Below are positions 26,208 to 35,278 of a stretch of 64,000 bases of DNA, piece by piece. A program made the position numbers and the translations under genes. Below the pieces are notes generated by a model, which did not search any database, was not told the origin of the DNA, and saw nothing but the letters and a program-made list of their open reading frames with translations. How positions within the stretch are numbered: position 1 is the stretch's first letter; each line of letters starts with the position of its first letter. Origin of the DNA: Blautia sp. MSJ-19 (GTDB lineage: Bacteria > Bacillota > Clostridia > Lachnospirales > Lachnospiraceae); the NCBI RefSeq assembly GCF_018918125.1, contig NZ_JAHLQA010000027.1, forward strand, positions 1 to 64,000. Direction: 5' to 3'.

Positions 26208-28079
26208 ATGAGAACTCTAGCTTTAAGTGATGAAATTTTAATGAAGGTTGACAAGGCAGCCCGCTATATTGGTGGCGAAGTCAACTCTGTCATGAAAGAT
26301 AAGAACAAGGTAGATATCCGGTTTGCGATGGCGTTTCCGGATGTGTATGAGATCGGTATGTCAAATCTCGGTATGATGATCTTATATGATATGTTTAACA
26401 AAAGAGACGATGTATGGTGTGAGCGTCTTTTTTCTCCGTGGACGGATCTGGACAAGATCATGCGCGAGGAGAAGATTCCGCTTTTTACTCTGGAATCCCA
26501 GGATCCGGTGAAGGAGTTTGATTTCCTTGGGATCACTCTCGGATATGAGATGTGTTATACAAACGTGCTCCAGCTTCTGGATCTCAGTGGAATTCCGTTC
26601 CGGGCAGCAGAACGTGCCGAAGATGATCCGCTCGTGATCGGTGGTGGTGCATGTGCTTATAATCCAGAACCACTGGCAGAGTTTTTTGACCTCTTTTATA
26701 TCGGAGAGGGCGAGACCGTCTATGACGCTCTGTTTGACGCATACAAGGCAAATAAGAAAGCCGGTGGCAGCAGGCAGGATTTCCTTCTGAAAGCCGCACA
26801 GATTCCGGGAATCTATGTGCCGTCTCTCTATGAAGTTACCTACAAAGAAGACAGTACGATCGAATCTTTCCGTCCAAAGCATGCAGATGTGCCGGAAAAA
26901 GTAGAGAAACAGCTCATTATCGACATGGACAGAGATTACAACAAGCTGGAAGCACCGGTCGTTCCACATATCAAGGCGACACAGGATCGTGTCACTCTGG
27001 AGATTCAGCGTGGCTGTATCCGAGGCTGCCGTTTCTGTCAGGCAGGTATGATCTATCGTCCGACAAGGGAGCGCGACGTGGAAACGCTCAAGGAATCTGC
27101 AAGGATCATGCTCAAAAATACCGGCCATGAGGAGATTTCCTTAAGTTCTCTGAGCTCCAGTGATTATAGTCAGCTCAAAGAAATTGTAAATTTCCTGATC
27201 GATGAATTCCGTGATGAGGCGGTCAATATTTCCCTGCCGTCTCTTCGAATCGATGCGTTTGCGCTGGATGTCATGAGCAAGGTACAGGATGTCAAAAAAA
27301 GCAGCCTGACTTTTGCACCGGAGGCTGGATCTCAGCGTCTTCGTAACGTTATCAACAAGGGACTTACCGAAGAAGATATCCTGCACGGTGCCGGTGAGGC
27401 ATTCAAGGGCGGCTGGAATCAGGTAAAACTTTATTTCATGCTCGGACTTCCGACGGAAACAGAGGATGACATGAAGGGAATCGCACATCTGGCACAGAAG
27501 ATCGCAGAAACCTATTATGAAGTCGTTCCGAAGGAACAGCGAAAAGGAAAAGTCCAGATCAATGTCAGTACTTCCTTCTTTGTACCGAAGCCGTTCACTC
27601 CATTCCAGTGGGCTCCGATGTTCCGCGAAGAGGATTTCATTGAGAAAGCCAAAGTTGTCAAAAACGAGATTCGTGCACAGTTAAATCAGAGAAGCATCCG
27701 CTACAACTGGCATGAGCCGGATGTCACTGTTCTGGAAGGTTTCCTTGCAAGAGGTGACAGACGCTGCTCCAAAGTCATTCTCAAAGCGTATGAAAAAGGT
27801 GCCCTTTACGATGCCTGGTCCGAAACTTTCCATTATGATATCTGGAAAGAAGCTTTCAAAGAAACAGGTGTGGATATCGAATTCTATACCCTTCGTGAGC
27901 GCAGCACCGATGAGATCCTTCCATGGGATTTCATTGACGCAGGCGTGACCAAGAAATTCCTGATCCGCGAGTGGGAGCAGGCAAAAGCAGAGACTGTAAC
28001 ACCGAACTGCCGTCAGAAATGTTCCGGCTGTGGTGTTCTCAAATACAAAGGAGGTGTGTGCTGTGAAGGTAAGAATTAA
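26208..28079 (+). CDS. B12-binding-type radical SAM protein (TIGR03960 family)
   Basis: A 623-residue protein. The N-terminal part (about 1-230) resembles a cobalamin-binding region with GMSNLGMMILYDM. The radical SAM cluster motif RGCIRGCRFCQAG (CxxxCxxC) follows near 265-275, then a TIM-barrel half. The C-terminus has a cysteine-rich knuckle (NCRQKCSGCG...CC). The next gene encodes its regular DUF2344 partner, overlapping by 17 bases. The reaction of this widespread pair is not established to my knowledge; the fixed position beside rng, rplU and rpmA hints at RNA or ribosome modification. ATG 26208 follows GAAAGGA; a 5' fragment of a second copy lies at 15727. Confidence 0.93.
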   Translation: MRTLALSDEILMKVDKAARYIGGEVNSVMKDKNKVDIRFAMAFPDVYEIGMSNLGMMILYDMFNKRDDVWCERLFSPWTDLDKIMREEKIPLFTLESQDPVKEFDFLGITLGYEMCYTNVLQLLDLSGIPFRAAERAEDDPLVIGGGACAYNPEPLAEFFDLFYIGEGETVYDALFDAYKANKKAGGSRQDFLLKAAQIPGIYVPSLYEVTYKEDSTIESFRPKHADVPEKVEKQLIIDMDRDYNKLEAPVVPHIKATQDRVTLEIQRGCIRGCRFCQAGMIYRPTRERDVETLKESARIMLKNTGHEEISLSSLSSSDYSQLKEIVNFLIDEFRDEAVNISLPSLRIDAFALDVMSKVQDVKKSSLTFAPEAGSQRLRNVINKGLTEEDILHGAGEAFKGGWNQVKLYFMLGLPTETEDDMKGIAHLAQKIAETYYEVVPKEQRKGKVQINVSTSFFVPKPFTPFQWAPMFREEDFIEKAKVVKNEIRAQLNQRSIRYNWHEPDVTVLEGFLARGDRRCSKVILKAYEKGALYDAWSETFHYDIWKEAFKETGVDIEFYTLRERSTDEILPWDFIDAGVTKKFLIREWEQAKAETVTPNCRQKCSGCGVLKYKGGVCCEGKN

Positions 28080-28770
28080 GTTTGCAAAAACTGGTCATAT
28101 GAAATTTGTAGGACATCTGGATACCATGCGTTATTTCCAGAAAGCAATCCGCCGTGCAGGACTGCCGGTTGCTTTTTCCGGTGGATACAGCCCGCACATG
28201 ATCATGTCCTTTGCAGCACCTCTCGGCGTAGGAACCACAAGCCTCGGGGAATATTTTGACATGGAACTGACAGATACCGTTCCGACAAAGGAAATCGAGG
28301 AACGGCTGAATGCAGTTATGGTGGATGGTGTTTCTGTATGTTCTGCCCGCCAGGTAGAAGATGGCAAGGCAAGTACAGCCATGGCTCTGGTTGCAGCAGC
28401 CGATTATTTTGTACAGTTCCGTAAAGGAAAAGAACCTGCCGCATCCTGGAGAGAAAAACTGGACGAATTCCTTTCTCAGAAAGAGATCATCGTGACCAAG
28501 AAGACAAAGCGCAGCGAAAAAACCATAGACATCCGTCCGTATATTTATGAAATGCATCTCGACGGCGAGGGCGTTTTCATGCAGCTTGCTTCTGCAAGTT
28601 CCAACTATACCAAACCGGAACTCGTCATGGACACTTTCCTTCGATGGATGGGAGAAGAGCCGCTTCCGTTCGCATACATGATCGAACGCCGCGAGATCTA
28701 TGCCAACAAAGGCGATGAAGAACACCGGAAACTCATTTCTATGGAAGCATTAGGTGAAGAAGTTGAATAA
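28063..28770 (+). CDS. Radical SAM-associated DUF2344 protein (TIGR03936 family)
   Basis: A 235-residue protein with the family signature KTGHMKFVGHLDTMRYFQKAIRRAGLPVAFSGGYSPHM near its start. It is always found next to, or fused with, TIGR03960 radical SAM proteins, so it probably serves as their substrate-binding or maturation partner (inference). GTG 28063 is chosen because AAAGGAGG lies 8 bases upstream; the longer frame to 28030 lacks a site. It overlaps both neighbours by 17 bases, so translation is coupled. Confidence 0.9.
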   Translation: MKVRIKFAKTGHMKFVGHLDTMRYFQKAIRRAGLPVAFSGGYSPHMIMSFAAPLGVGTTSLGEYFDMELTDTVPTKEIEERLNAVMVDGVSVCSARQVEDGKASTAMALVAAADYFVQFRKGKEPAASWREKLDEFLSQKEIIVTKKTKRSEKTIDIRPYIYEMHLDGEGVFMQLASASSNYTKPELVMDTFLRWMGEEPLPFAYMIERREIYANKGDEEHRKLISMEALGEEVE

Positions 28771-29983
28771 GCTGATCATTACAGAAATGGTTCTCAACGA
28801 AGTCCTCTGTACTGTCTGTGCAGTCGTCAGAGATCAGAAGGTCGTAGAACTTCGCCTGGAGCCATCCGGAAAGAAAAATACTCTTAACAACATTTATGTA
28901 GGACAAGTCGAAAACATTGCCGCCAACATCCAGGCGGCTTTTGTCCGTTTAAGTGATTCCGTAAACGGCTATCTCCCGCTGAACCAGTGCACAAACGCCA
29001 TTTACGCAGACGGACGTAAGTCGGACCAGCCCCTGCGCCCGGGCGACCAGCTCCTGGTCCAGATCAATCGCGAAGCTATGAAAGGAAAACTTCCCGCCCT
29101 GACCGCAAATCTGAATTTTTCCGGCAAATATCTTGTCCTCACCACTGGAAACCGCAAAATAGGCTTCTCCAACAAACTTTCCAAAGAAGAAAGCAGTCTC
29201 CTGAACAAATGGCTGGAAGAAGAACGCAACCTTCCGGACCGAGGCTACGGTCTCATCGCCCGCACCAACGCCGCCGAAGCCTCAAAAGAAGAATTCCTCC
29301 ATGAACTGGAATTTCTCAAAAAACAGTATAAAAAAGTAGCCATCCATGGCCGAAACCGCACCTGCTACAGCCTCCTGTATGAATCAGAAGCCTTCTATCT
29401 GGCATCAGTCCGAGACATCTACACCCGCGACCTGGATGAAATCACCACAGATATCCCGGAAATACACGACAAAATTTTCTCCTACCTGAGCGAATTCCAG
29501 CCCGACAAACTACAAATCCTAAAACTATACCAGGACAAACTCCTTCCATTATATAAACTATACAGCCTGGAATCCGCGATCGACGAAGTCCGCCGCGAAA
29601 AAATCTGGCTCAAAAGCGGCGGCTTCCTGGTCATCCAACAAACCGAAGCCTTCGTCTCCATAGACGTAAACAGCGGTAAATACACCGCCAGGAAAAAAGC
29701 CGAAGAAACCTACCGCAAAATCAACCTGGAAGCCTCCGCAGAAATTGCCCGCCAAATCCGCCTCCGCAACCTCTCCGGCATCATCCTAGTTGATTTCATC
29801 AACATGCAAAACCCGGATCATCAGGATGAACTGTTGCATGTTCTTCAGAAACATTTACGAAAAGATCCGATAAAATGTAAAGCAGTTGACATCACGCCAC
29901 TTCATATTCTTGAGATGACCCGCCAAAAAGTCCGCCGCCCACTAATAGAAGACCTAAGAGACCTACATCAACAGCAGCAGTGA
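28754..29983 (+). CDS. rng: Ribonuclease E/G family protein
   Basis: A 409-residue RNase G-type endonuclease. It has an N-terminal S1 domain (about 30-110: IYVGQVENIAANIQAAFVRLSDSVNGYLPL) and the RNase E/G core with the metal-binding VSIDVNSGKY near 300 and LVDFINM (Asp) near 345. It lacks the long scaffold tail of RNase E. It cuts single-stranded A/U-rich RNA in rRNA maturation and mRNA decay. The start is GTG 28754, overlapping the upstream gene. Codons between about 29200 and 29800 are unusually rich in C-ending triplets compared with the flanks. Confidence 0.93.
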   Translation: MKKLNKLIITEMVLNEVLCTVCAVVRDQKVVELRLEPSGKKNTLNNIYVGQVENIAANIQAAFVRLSDSVNGYLPLNQCTNAIYADGRKSDQPLRPGDQLLVQINREAMKGKLPALTANLNFSGKYLVLTTGNRKIGFSNKLSKEESSLLNKWLEEERNLPDRGYGLIARTNAAEASKEEFLHELEFLKKQYKKVAIHGRNRTCYSLLYESEAFYLASVRDIYTRDLDEITTDIPEIHDKIFSYLSEFQPDKLQILKLYQDKLLPLYKLYSLESAIDEVRREKIWLKSGGFLVIQQTEAFVSIDVNSGKYTARKKAEETYRKINLEASAEIARQIRLRNLSGIILVDFINMQNPDHQDELLHVLQKHLRKDPIKCKAVDITPLHILEMTRQKVRRPLIEDLRDLHQQQQ

Positions 29984-30149
29984 CATTAAGCAATTAATAA
30001 TAATATAGAAGCAATCCGTGCTGCAGTTAAAAAATCTATTAACATAATCATATTTATGTAAACTTACCAACTCCCAGCGGAACAGCGCAGCGCCTTCCGC
30101 GTCCCTCAGACGACGGTTTTAATTTTTTTCAAAAAAATACAAAAACCCC

Positions 30150-30178
30150 TTGACTCACAAAATAAACTATGCTAGTAT
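30150..30178 (+). promoter_or_regulatory. Promoter of the rplU operon
   Basis: TTGACT (30150-30155), 17-base spacer, TAGTAT (30173-30178), with start near 30185 and a leader of about 90 bases. Confidence 0.7.
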
Positions 30179-30184
30179 ACAGAA

Positions 30185-30275
30185 GATGCCGCACAGAGAG
30201 GTTTAAGTGCATGAGATTTTATAAAAATCCTCATTCCACCATATCTGGCGAGTAAAGATTATAGGAGGTGCCACG
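30185..30275 (+). ncRNA. Probable L21 leader (ribosomal protein autoregulatory RNA)
   Basis: The 5' leader of rplU holds CCGCACAGAGAGG, a stem formed by GAGATTTT/AAAATCCTC-like bases and ATCTGGCGAGTAAAGAT before the ribosome binding site. Position and sequence recall the Firmicutes L21 leader, thought to bind L21 and repress its own operon. The call rests on memory of the family, not on a covariance search. The 30000-30150 part shows nothing else. Confidence 0.55.
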
Positions 30276-30276
30276 G

Positions 30277-30582
30277 ATGTACGCAATTATTGCAACAGGT
30301 GGTAAACAGTACAAAGTTGCCGAGGGCGACGTAATCAGAGTTGAAAAGCTCGGTGTTGAAGCTGGTGAAACCGTTACTTTTGATAACGTTCTTGCAGTTA
30401 GCAACGAAGGTTTAAAAGTTGGAGCTGATGTAGCTAATGCCAGTGTTACCGCTTCTGTAGTTGAAAACGGAAAAGCTAAAAAAGTTATCGTTTACAAATA
30501 CAAAAGAAAAACTGGATATCACAAGAAAAACGGTCACAGACAGCAGTTCACTAAAGTTAAAATCGAAAAGATCAACGCTTAA
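30277..30582 (+). CDS. rplU: 50S ribosomal protein L21
   Basis: A 101-residue protein, normal length for L21, with the family start [18 protein letters not shown] and the C-terminal basic signature [16 protein letters not shown]. It binds 23S rRNA in the large subunit. AGGAGG (30263-30268) lies 8 bases before ATG 30277. It leads the rplU-prp-rpmA operon. Confidence 0.98.
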   Translation: MYAIIATGGKQYKVAEGDVIRVEKLGVEAGETVTFDNVLAVSNEGLKVGADVANASVTASVVENGKAKKVIVYKYKRKTGYHKKNGHRQQFTKVKIEKINA

Positions 30583-30594
30583 TCTGGTGTTTGC

Positions 30595-30915
30595 ATGATT
30601 ACAGTGACAGTCAGTAAGAAGAACAATTCTTATGTCAGTTTTACGTCCAAAGGACATGCCGGATACGCAGAAGAAGGATACGACATCATATGTGCCGCTG
30701 TCTCCGCTCTCGTGATCAATACGGTAAATTCTCTGGATCAGCTGACAGGAGATCATATAGATGCAGAGGAGAGTGACGGCTTCGTATCCTTCACTTTTGC
30801 CGAACCAATTTCAGAAGGGGGAACTCTTCTGATGGATTCCCTTGTTCTCGGACTGACAGAAATTGAACATAGTTATTCAAAACGTTATTTAAAAGTAAAA
30901 GTCAGGGAGGTGTAA
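30595..30915 (+). CDS. prp: Ribosomal-processing cysteine protease Prp
   Basis: A 106-residue protein with the Prp catalytic pair His21 ([11 protein letters not shown]) and Cys33 ([10 protein letters not shown]), the usual spacing. Prp removes the N-terminal extension of L27 before it enters the ribosome. The L27 gene immediately downstream encodes such an extension, so enzyme and substrate are adjacent. It sits between rplU and rpmA, the standard Firmicute order. Confidence 0.95.
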   Translation: MITVTVSKKNNSYVSFTSKGHAGYAEEGYDIICAAVSALVINTVNSLDQLTGDHIDAEESDGFVSFTFAEPISEGGTLLMDSLVLGLTEIEHSYSKRYLKVKVREV

Positions 30916-30919
30916 CGAC

Positions 30920-31207
30920 ATGATGAAAATGAACCTTCAGTTATTCGCACATAAAAAAGGTGTTGGTTCTACAAAGAACGGCCGTGACTCCGAATCCAAG
31001 AGATTAGGTGCCAAAAGAGCAGACGGACAGTTTGTTAAAGCTGGAAACATCCTTTACAGACAGCGTGGAACAAAGATTCATCCAGGTGAAAATGTAGGAT
31101 GCGGTAAAGATTATACATTATTCGCACTGACAGATGGTGTAGTAAGATTCACCAGAAAAGGACGCGATAAGAAACAGGTTTCTATCGTTCCGGTAGAAGC
31201 AGAATAA
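30920..31207 (+). CDS. rpmA: 50S ribosomal protein L27 with cleavable N-terminal extension
   Basis: A 95-residue protein. Residues 1-10 ([10 protein letters not shown]) form the Firmicute extension; Prp cleaves after the LQLF motif to leave [15 protein letters not shown], whose end reaches the peptidyl transferase centre. The conserved body (GDSES-type start, [22 protein letters not shown]) is intact. GGGAGG lies 9 bases upstream of the first ATG. Confidence 0.97.
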   Translation: MMKMNLQLFAHKKGVGSTKNGRDSESKRLGAKRADGQFVKAGNILYRQRGTKIHPGENVGCGKDYTLFALTDGVVRFTRKGRDKKQVSIVPVEAE

Positions 31208-31221
31208 TCAAGTTCAGCGTG

Positions 31222-31257
31222 AGGCTTCAAATCGTTCAGGTTTGGAGCCTTTCTTTG
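31222..31257 (+). terminator. Hairpin between rpmA and obgE
   Basis: AGGCTTCAAA pairs with TTTGGAGCCT around TCGTTCAGG, followed by TTCTTT. It may terminate partially, since obgE begins 25 bases later without an obvious promoter. Confidence 0.65.
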
Positions 31258-31282
31258 GATTCAAAACAAAAAGGAGCGACAT

Positions 31283-32575
31283 ATGTTTGCAGACAGAGCA
31301 AAAATTTATATCCGTTCAGGAAAAGGCGGAGACGGACATGTGAGCTTTCGCCGGGAGCTGTATGTACCGAATGGCGGTCCTGACGGCGGAGACGGCGGAA
31401 GAGGCGGAGATGTGATCTTTGAAGTAGATGAAGGTCAGAACACGCTTGGAGAATATCGTCATAAAAGAAAATTCAAAGCCCAGGATGGACAGGAGGGCGG
31501 CAAAAAGCGCTGCCATGGTGCTGATGGAGAAGATATCATTCTGAAAGTTCCGGAAGGAACCGTTATTATGGAAGCAGAATCTCGCAAAGTAATTGCAGAT
31601 ATGTCCGGTGAAAACCGTCGGCAGATCATTTTAAAAGGTGGTAGAGGCGGAAAAGGAAACCAGCATTATGCAACTCCGACCATGCAGGTTCCCAAATTTG
31701 CACAGCCGGGACAGCCAGCTCAGGAACTTGAGGTACTCCTGGAATTAAAAGTCATTGCTGACGTAGGTCTTGTCGGATTTCCAAATGTAGGAAAGTCTAC
31801 TTTTCTTTCCAGAGTTACCAATGCACAGCCAAAGATTGCCAATTATCACTTCACAACACTGAGTCCAAATCTTGGTGTGGTAGATACTGAGAATGGCGGA
31901 TTCGTTATCGCGGATATCCCTGGGCTGATCGAGGGAGCATCAGAGGGAGTAGGTCTCGGTCATGAATTCCTGAGACACATTGAGCGTACGCGTGTCCTTG
32001 TGCATATCGTAGATGCAGCATCCACAGAAGGACGTGATCCTGTGGATGATATCCATAAGATCAATAAAGAACTTGAAGCATACAACCCTGAAATTGCAGC
32101 ACGACCACAGCTCATTGCTGCAAACAAGATTGACTGTATTTTCGATGATGGTGAGGAAAATCCGATTGATCGTCTCAAAGCAGAATTCGAACCACAGGGA
32201 ATTAAAGTTTATCCAATCTCAGCCGTAACAGGACAGGGCCTTAAAGAACTCATTTATGGAATTAAAGAACTTCTGAACAGTGCACCGGCAGAACGAATCG
32301 TATTCGAACAGGAATTTTTCCCTGAAGATGAACTGTTCACAGAAAATCTTCCATTTACTGTTGAAAGACATCCGGACGATCCTGATATCTTTGTTGTCGA
32401 AGGGCCAAAGATTGAAAAAATGCTCGGATATACCAACCTTGATTCCGAAAAAGGATTCGCTTTCTTCCAGCATTTTCTCAAAGAAGGCGGAATTCTGGAA
32501 GAACTGGAAAAAGCCGGCATTGAAGAAGGAAACACAGTCCGTATGTACGGCTTTGACTTTGATTATTATAAATAG
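31283..32575 (+). CDS. obgE: GTPase Obg (CgtA)
   Basis: A 430-residue GTPase. The glycine-rich Obg domain spans 1-158 (PNGGPDGGDGGRGGDV). The G domain spans about 160-330 with P-loop GFPNVGKST, DIPGLIEG and NKID, and a C-terminal OCT domain covers about 350-425. It acts in large-subunit assembly and stress control and is essential in most bacteria. AAGGAG precedes the start. Confidence 0.98.
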   Translation: MFADRAKIYIRSGKGGDGHVSFRRELYVPNGGPDGGDGGRGGDVIFEVDEGQNTLGEYRHKRKFKAQDGQEGGKKRCHGADGEDIILKVPEGTVIMEAESRKVIADMSGENRRQIILKGGRGGKGNQHYATPTMQVPKFAQPGQPAQELEVLLELKVIADVGLVGFPNVGKSTFLSRVTNAQPKIANYHFTTLSPNLGVVDTENGGFVIADIPGLIEGASEGVGLGHEFLRHIERTRVLVHIVDAASTEGRDPVDDIHKINKELEAYNPEIAARPQLIAANKIDCIFDDGEENPIDRLKAEFEPQGIKVYPISAVTGQGLKELIYGIKELLNSAPAERIVFEQEFFPEDELFTENLPFTVERHPDDPDIFVVEGPKIEKMLGYTNLDSEKGFAFFQHFLKEGGILEELEKAGIEEGNTVRMYGFDFDYYK

Positions 32576-32589
32576 AAAGGTCTGAAACT

Positions 32590-32880
32590 ATGACAAGTAA
32601 ACAGAGAGCATACCTCAAAGGTCTTGCTATGAAAATGGAACCGATCATGCAGCTTGGAAAAGGTTCTGTCACACCGGAAAACACAGCCGCCGTTGACGAA
32701 GCACTTGCAGCAAGAGAACTGATCAAAATCAGCGTACTTCAGAACTGCCTGGATGATCCGCGTCAGATGGCAGAGGTTCTCGCCGAAAGAACACATTCTC
32801 AGGTTGTACAGGTGATTGGAAGAAAAATTGTTCTTTATCGTGAAGGCAAAGACAATAAGAAAAAAATCATTCTTCCGTAA
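32590..32880 (+). CDS. yhbY: YhbY-type RNA-binding protein (CRM domain)
   Basis: A 96-residue protein that is one CRM domain: LTSKQRAYLKGLA-like start, LGKGSVTPE and the late VVQVIGRKIVLYRE. CRM proteins bind pre-ribosomal RNA, and YhbY associates with the 50S precursor. It lies between obgE and nadD, its usual place in Clostridia. Confidence 0.93.
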   Translation: MTSKQRAYLKGLAMKMEPIMQLGKGSVTPENTAAVDEALAARELIKISVLQNCLDDPRQMAEVLAERTHSQVVQVIGRKIVLYREGKDNKKKIILP

Positions 32881-32903
32881 GTACAGGAGGAACACAGAGA
32901 GTC

Positions 32904-33551
32904 ATGGAAGCAAAACGAAAAAAAATCGGAATCATGGGTGGCACTTTTGATCCAATTCATGTAGGACATCTGATTCTTGGAGAAAAAACCTATGAACAGC
33001 TTGGTCTGGACAAAGTATGGTTTATGCCGGCAGGAAATCCTCCTCACAAACGCAATCGGGCCGGTCGGGCAAATGATGCGCAAAGAGTAGCTATGGTAGA
33101 AAAAGCCATTGCCGGAAATCCCCACTTTGAGCTTTCCCTGATTGAAATGAACGACAGGGGATTCACATATACCTACCATACTCTGGAAACACTAAAAAAA
33201 CAAAATCCTGACACCGATTATTATTTTATTATCGGTGCCGATTCTCTGTACAATTTTTCCACATGGATGAAACCAGCCCGGATCTGCGGTGCCTGCACAG
33301 TTGTTGTAGCCACCCGTGATCATATTCCCCTTCAGAATCTCAACGAACAAATGACCTATCTGTCACAGTTATATCATGGGCATTTTATCCGTCTGGATAC
33401 TATGAATATCGATATTTCCAGCCAGTTGCTGCGTCAGTGGCATCAGGAGGGCAAGAGTCTCCGTTACTATGTTCCCGATGCAGTAGTTGACTATATCGAC
33501 CAGAATCATATTTACCATACAACAGAAGGAGCTGAATCAAATCATGTCTGA
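32904..33551 (+). CDS. nadD: Nicotinate-nucleotide adenylyltransferase
   Basis: A 215-residue nucleotidyltransferase. GIMGGTFDPIHVGHL is the (H/T)xGH signature near 10-24, and ISSQLLRQ near the end is the ISST/S-type motif. It makes nicotinate adenine dinucleotide from NaMN and ATP in NAD synthesis. AGGAGG lies upstream. Its last 8 bases overlap yqeK. Confidence 0.96.
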   Translation: MEAKRKKIGIMGGTFDPIHVGHLILGEKTYEQLGLDKVWFMPAGNPPHKRNRAGRANDAQRVAMVEKAIAGNPHFELSLIEMNDRGFTYTYHTLETLKKQNPDTDYYFIIGADSLYNFSTWMKPARICGACTVVVATRDHIPLQNLNEQMTYLSQLYHGHFIRLDTMNIDISSQLLRQWHQEGKSLRYYVPDAVVDYIDQNHIYHTTEGAESNHV

Positions 33552-34146
33552 GTACGATTTCATAAAAATGGAGAAAAAACTCGCCAAATATCTTGATGAA
33601 AACCGCTATGCACATACTTTGGGAGTCATGTTTACCTGTGCTTCTCTTGCCATGGTTCACGGATATGACCTGAAAGATGCCCAGGCGGCAGGTCTCCTTC
33701 ACGACAGTGCCAAATGTATTCCAAACAAGAAAAAATTGAAAATATGTGCAGAGCATCACATTCCGGTAAGTGACTTTGAAAAAGAACATCCATTTCTTCT
33801 TCATGCAAAACTTGGTGCCTATATTGCCAAGGCAAAATATAATATTTCTGACAAAGAAATACTTTCTGCAATCACCTACCACACTACTGGAAAGCCCGCT
33901 ATGACTATGCTTGAAAAGATCGTATATATTGCCGACTATATCGAGCCGGCACGCAATAAAGCCCCGCGTCTTACCGAAATCCGTAAACTTGCTTTTGAGG
34001 ATCTGGATGAATGCATGTATCAGATTCTCAAAGATACTCTGTCTTATCTTGATGAAAACCCTGATGACGTGGATGTTGCAACTAAGGATGCTTACGCATA
34101 TTATACACGCATACATAAGGACAGGCACAACATAGAGCATGCCTGA
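33544..34146 (+). CDS. yqeK: YqeK family HD-domain hydrolase
   Basis: A 200-residue HD-domain protein. Metal ligands are in RYAHTLGV (His), GLLHDSAK (HD) and HAKLGA and TYHTTG (His), with VYIADYIEPAR (Asp). YqeK proteins hydrolyse Ap4A symmetrically. ATG 33544 is used because AAGGAG lies upstream; the longer frame runs inside nadD. Translation is coupled with nadD. Confidence 0.93.
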   Translation: MSEYDFIKMEKKLAKYLDENRYAHTLGVMFTCASLAMVHGYDLKDAQAAGLLHDSAKCIPNKKKLKICAEHHIPVSDFEKEHPFLLHAKLGAYIAKAKYNISDKEILSAITYHTTGKPAMTMLEKIVYIADYIEPARNKAPRLTEIRKLAFEDLDECMYQILKDTLSYLDENPDDVDVATKDAYAYYTRIHKDRHNIEHA

Positions 34147-34167
34147 TCCGGAAAGGACACAGTTTCT

Positions 34168-34524
34168 ATGAATAACGAACAGGAAATGGTACGCATTGCC
34201 TGCAAGGCGATCGACGACAAAAAAGCAATCGATATCAAAGTAATTGATATTCATGAAGTTTCTGTAATTGCAGATTATTTTATCATAGCAAGCGGAAGCA
34301 ATCTGAATCAGGTACAGGCTATCGTAGATAACGTAGAAGAGCAGCTCGGAAGAGCCGGTTTTGAGCCCAAACAGATTGAAGGTACCAGAAGTTCCAATTG
34401 GATTCTTATGGACTACGGTGATCTTATTATTCATGTATTTGATGAAGAAAATCGTCTTTTCTATGATCTTGAAAGAATCTGGAGAGATGGAAAAGAACTT
34501 GATACCACAGAATTTCTCAAATAA
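34168..34524 (+). CDS. rsfS: Ribosome silencing factor RsfS
   Basis: A 118-residue protein of the RsfS/Iojap family with KKAIDIKVIDIHEVSVIADYFIIASGSN and the late WILMDYGDLIIHVFDEENR. It binds L14 and blocks subunit joining in starvation. It is the last gene of the run and is followed by a terminator. Confidence 0.96.
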   Translation: MNNEQEMVRIACKAIDDKKAIDIKVIDIHEVSVIADYFIIASGSNLNQVQAIVDNVEEQLGRAGFEPKQIEGTRSSNWILMDYGDLIIHVFDEENRLFYDLERIWRDGKELDTTEFLK

Positions 34525-34562
34525 ATGATTTACGATAATTATTTTATGTAAATCATTTTCTT
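34523..34562 (+). terminator. Terminator of rsfS
   Basis: AAATGATTTAC (34523-34533) pairs with GTAAATCATTT (34548-34558), followed by TCTTT. The stem begins at the stop codon. Confidence 0.75.
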
Positions 34563-34567
34563 TAAAA

Positions 34568-34610
34568 AAGAAGTCATTTCGCAAATCTAATGCTGAATGA
34601 CTTCTTTTTA
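34568..34610 (-). terminator. Terminator of lexA, usable from both sides
   Basis: AAGAAGTCATT (34568-34578) pairs with AATGACTTCTT (34596-34606). A-run on the left and T-run on the right; it lies just past the lexA stop. Confidence 0.8.
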
Positions 34611-34615
34611 ATTTC

Positions 34616-35236
34616 TTATTCGTATAAACGGAAAACTCCAAATACTTTTCCTAAAATCTGAAGATTATCTTCTACCAGAATCGGCTCCATAGTGTCATTT
34701 TCCGGCTGAAGACGATAATAACCATCCTCTTTATAAAAAGTTTTTACCGTAGCCGCATCTTCTACCAACGCAACAACAATATCTCCATTGACTGCAGAAG
34801 TCTGCTGTTTCACAAGGACCTGATCCCCGTCAAAGATTCCCGCATTAATCATGCTGTCACCCTTTACTTTAAGCATAAAACTCTGTGCATTCGGCATATA
34901 TTCTGCCGGAACCGGGAAATATCCCTCAATATTCTCAACTGCAAGAATCGGCTGACCTGCTGCCACAGTTCCGATCAACGGCACATTGACCACTTCACGG
35001 CGCACCAGATTGAAATTATCATCAATAATCTCAATCGCTCTTGGTTTTGTAGCATCTCTGCGAATATATCCGTTTTTTTCAAGTGCCTCCAGATGAGAGT
35101 GCACAGAAGAAGTAGATTTTAAATGCACTGCCTCACAGATTTCTCTGACCGCCGGAGGAAATCCCCTGTTCAGAATCTCATTTTTAATATAATCCAGAAT
35201 CTCCTGTTGTTTTTTGCTGATCCTGCCGTATGCCAT
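34616..35236 (-). CDS. lexA: LexA repressor
   Basis: A 206-residue LexA. The winged helix-turn-helix spans 1-65 (ISKKQQEILDYIKNEILNRGFPPAVREI). The self-cleavage site is Ala93-Gly94, with catalytic Ser128 (GDSMINAG) and Lys165 (ATVKTF). It represses SOS genes and cuts itself on RecA filaments. The start at 35236 follows AGGAGG; a longer frame to 35383 runs through the promoter and is rejected. A LexA-box-like dyad lies upstream. Confidence 0.97.
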   Translation of the reverse strand: MAYGRISKKQQEILDYIKNEILNRGFPPAVREICEAVHLKSTSSVHSHLEALEKNGYIRRDATKPRAIEIIDDNFNLVRREVVNVPLIGTVAAGQPILAVENIEGYFPVPAEYMPNAQSFMLKVKGDSMINAGIFDGDQVLVKQQTSAVNGDIVVALVEDAATVKTFYKEDGYYRLQPENDTMEPILVEDNLQILGKVFGVFRLYE

Positions 35237-35278
35237 ATATGTACCTCCTGATTCACGCTCGTCCTTTATATATAAAAA

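Noticed and set aside
33400-34641. 413-codon - strand frame opposite nadD, yqeK and rsfS
   Set aside because: It lies antisense to three clear housekeeping genes and has no recognisable domain.
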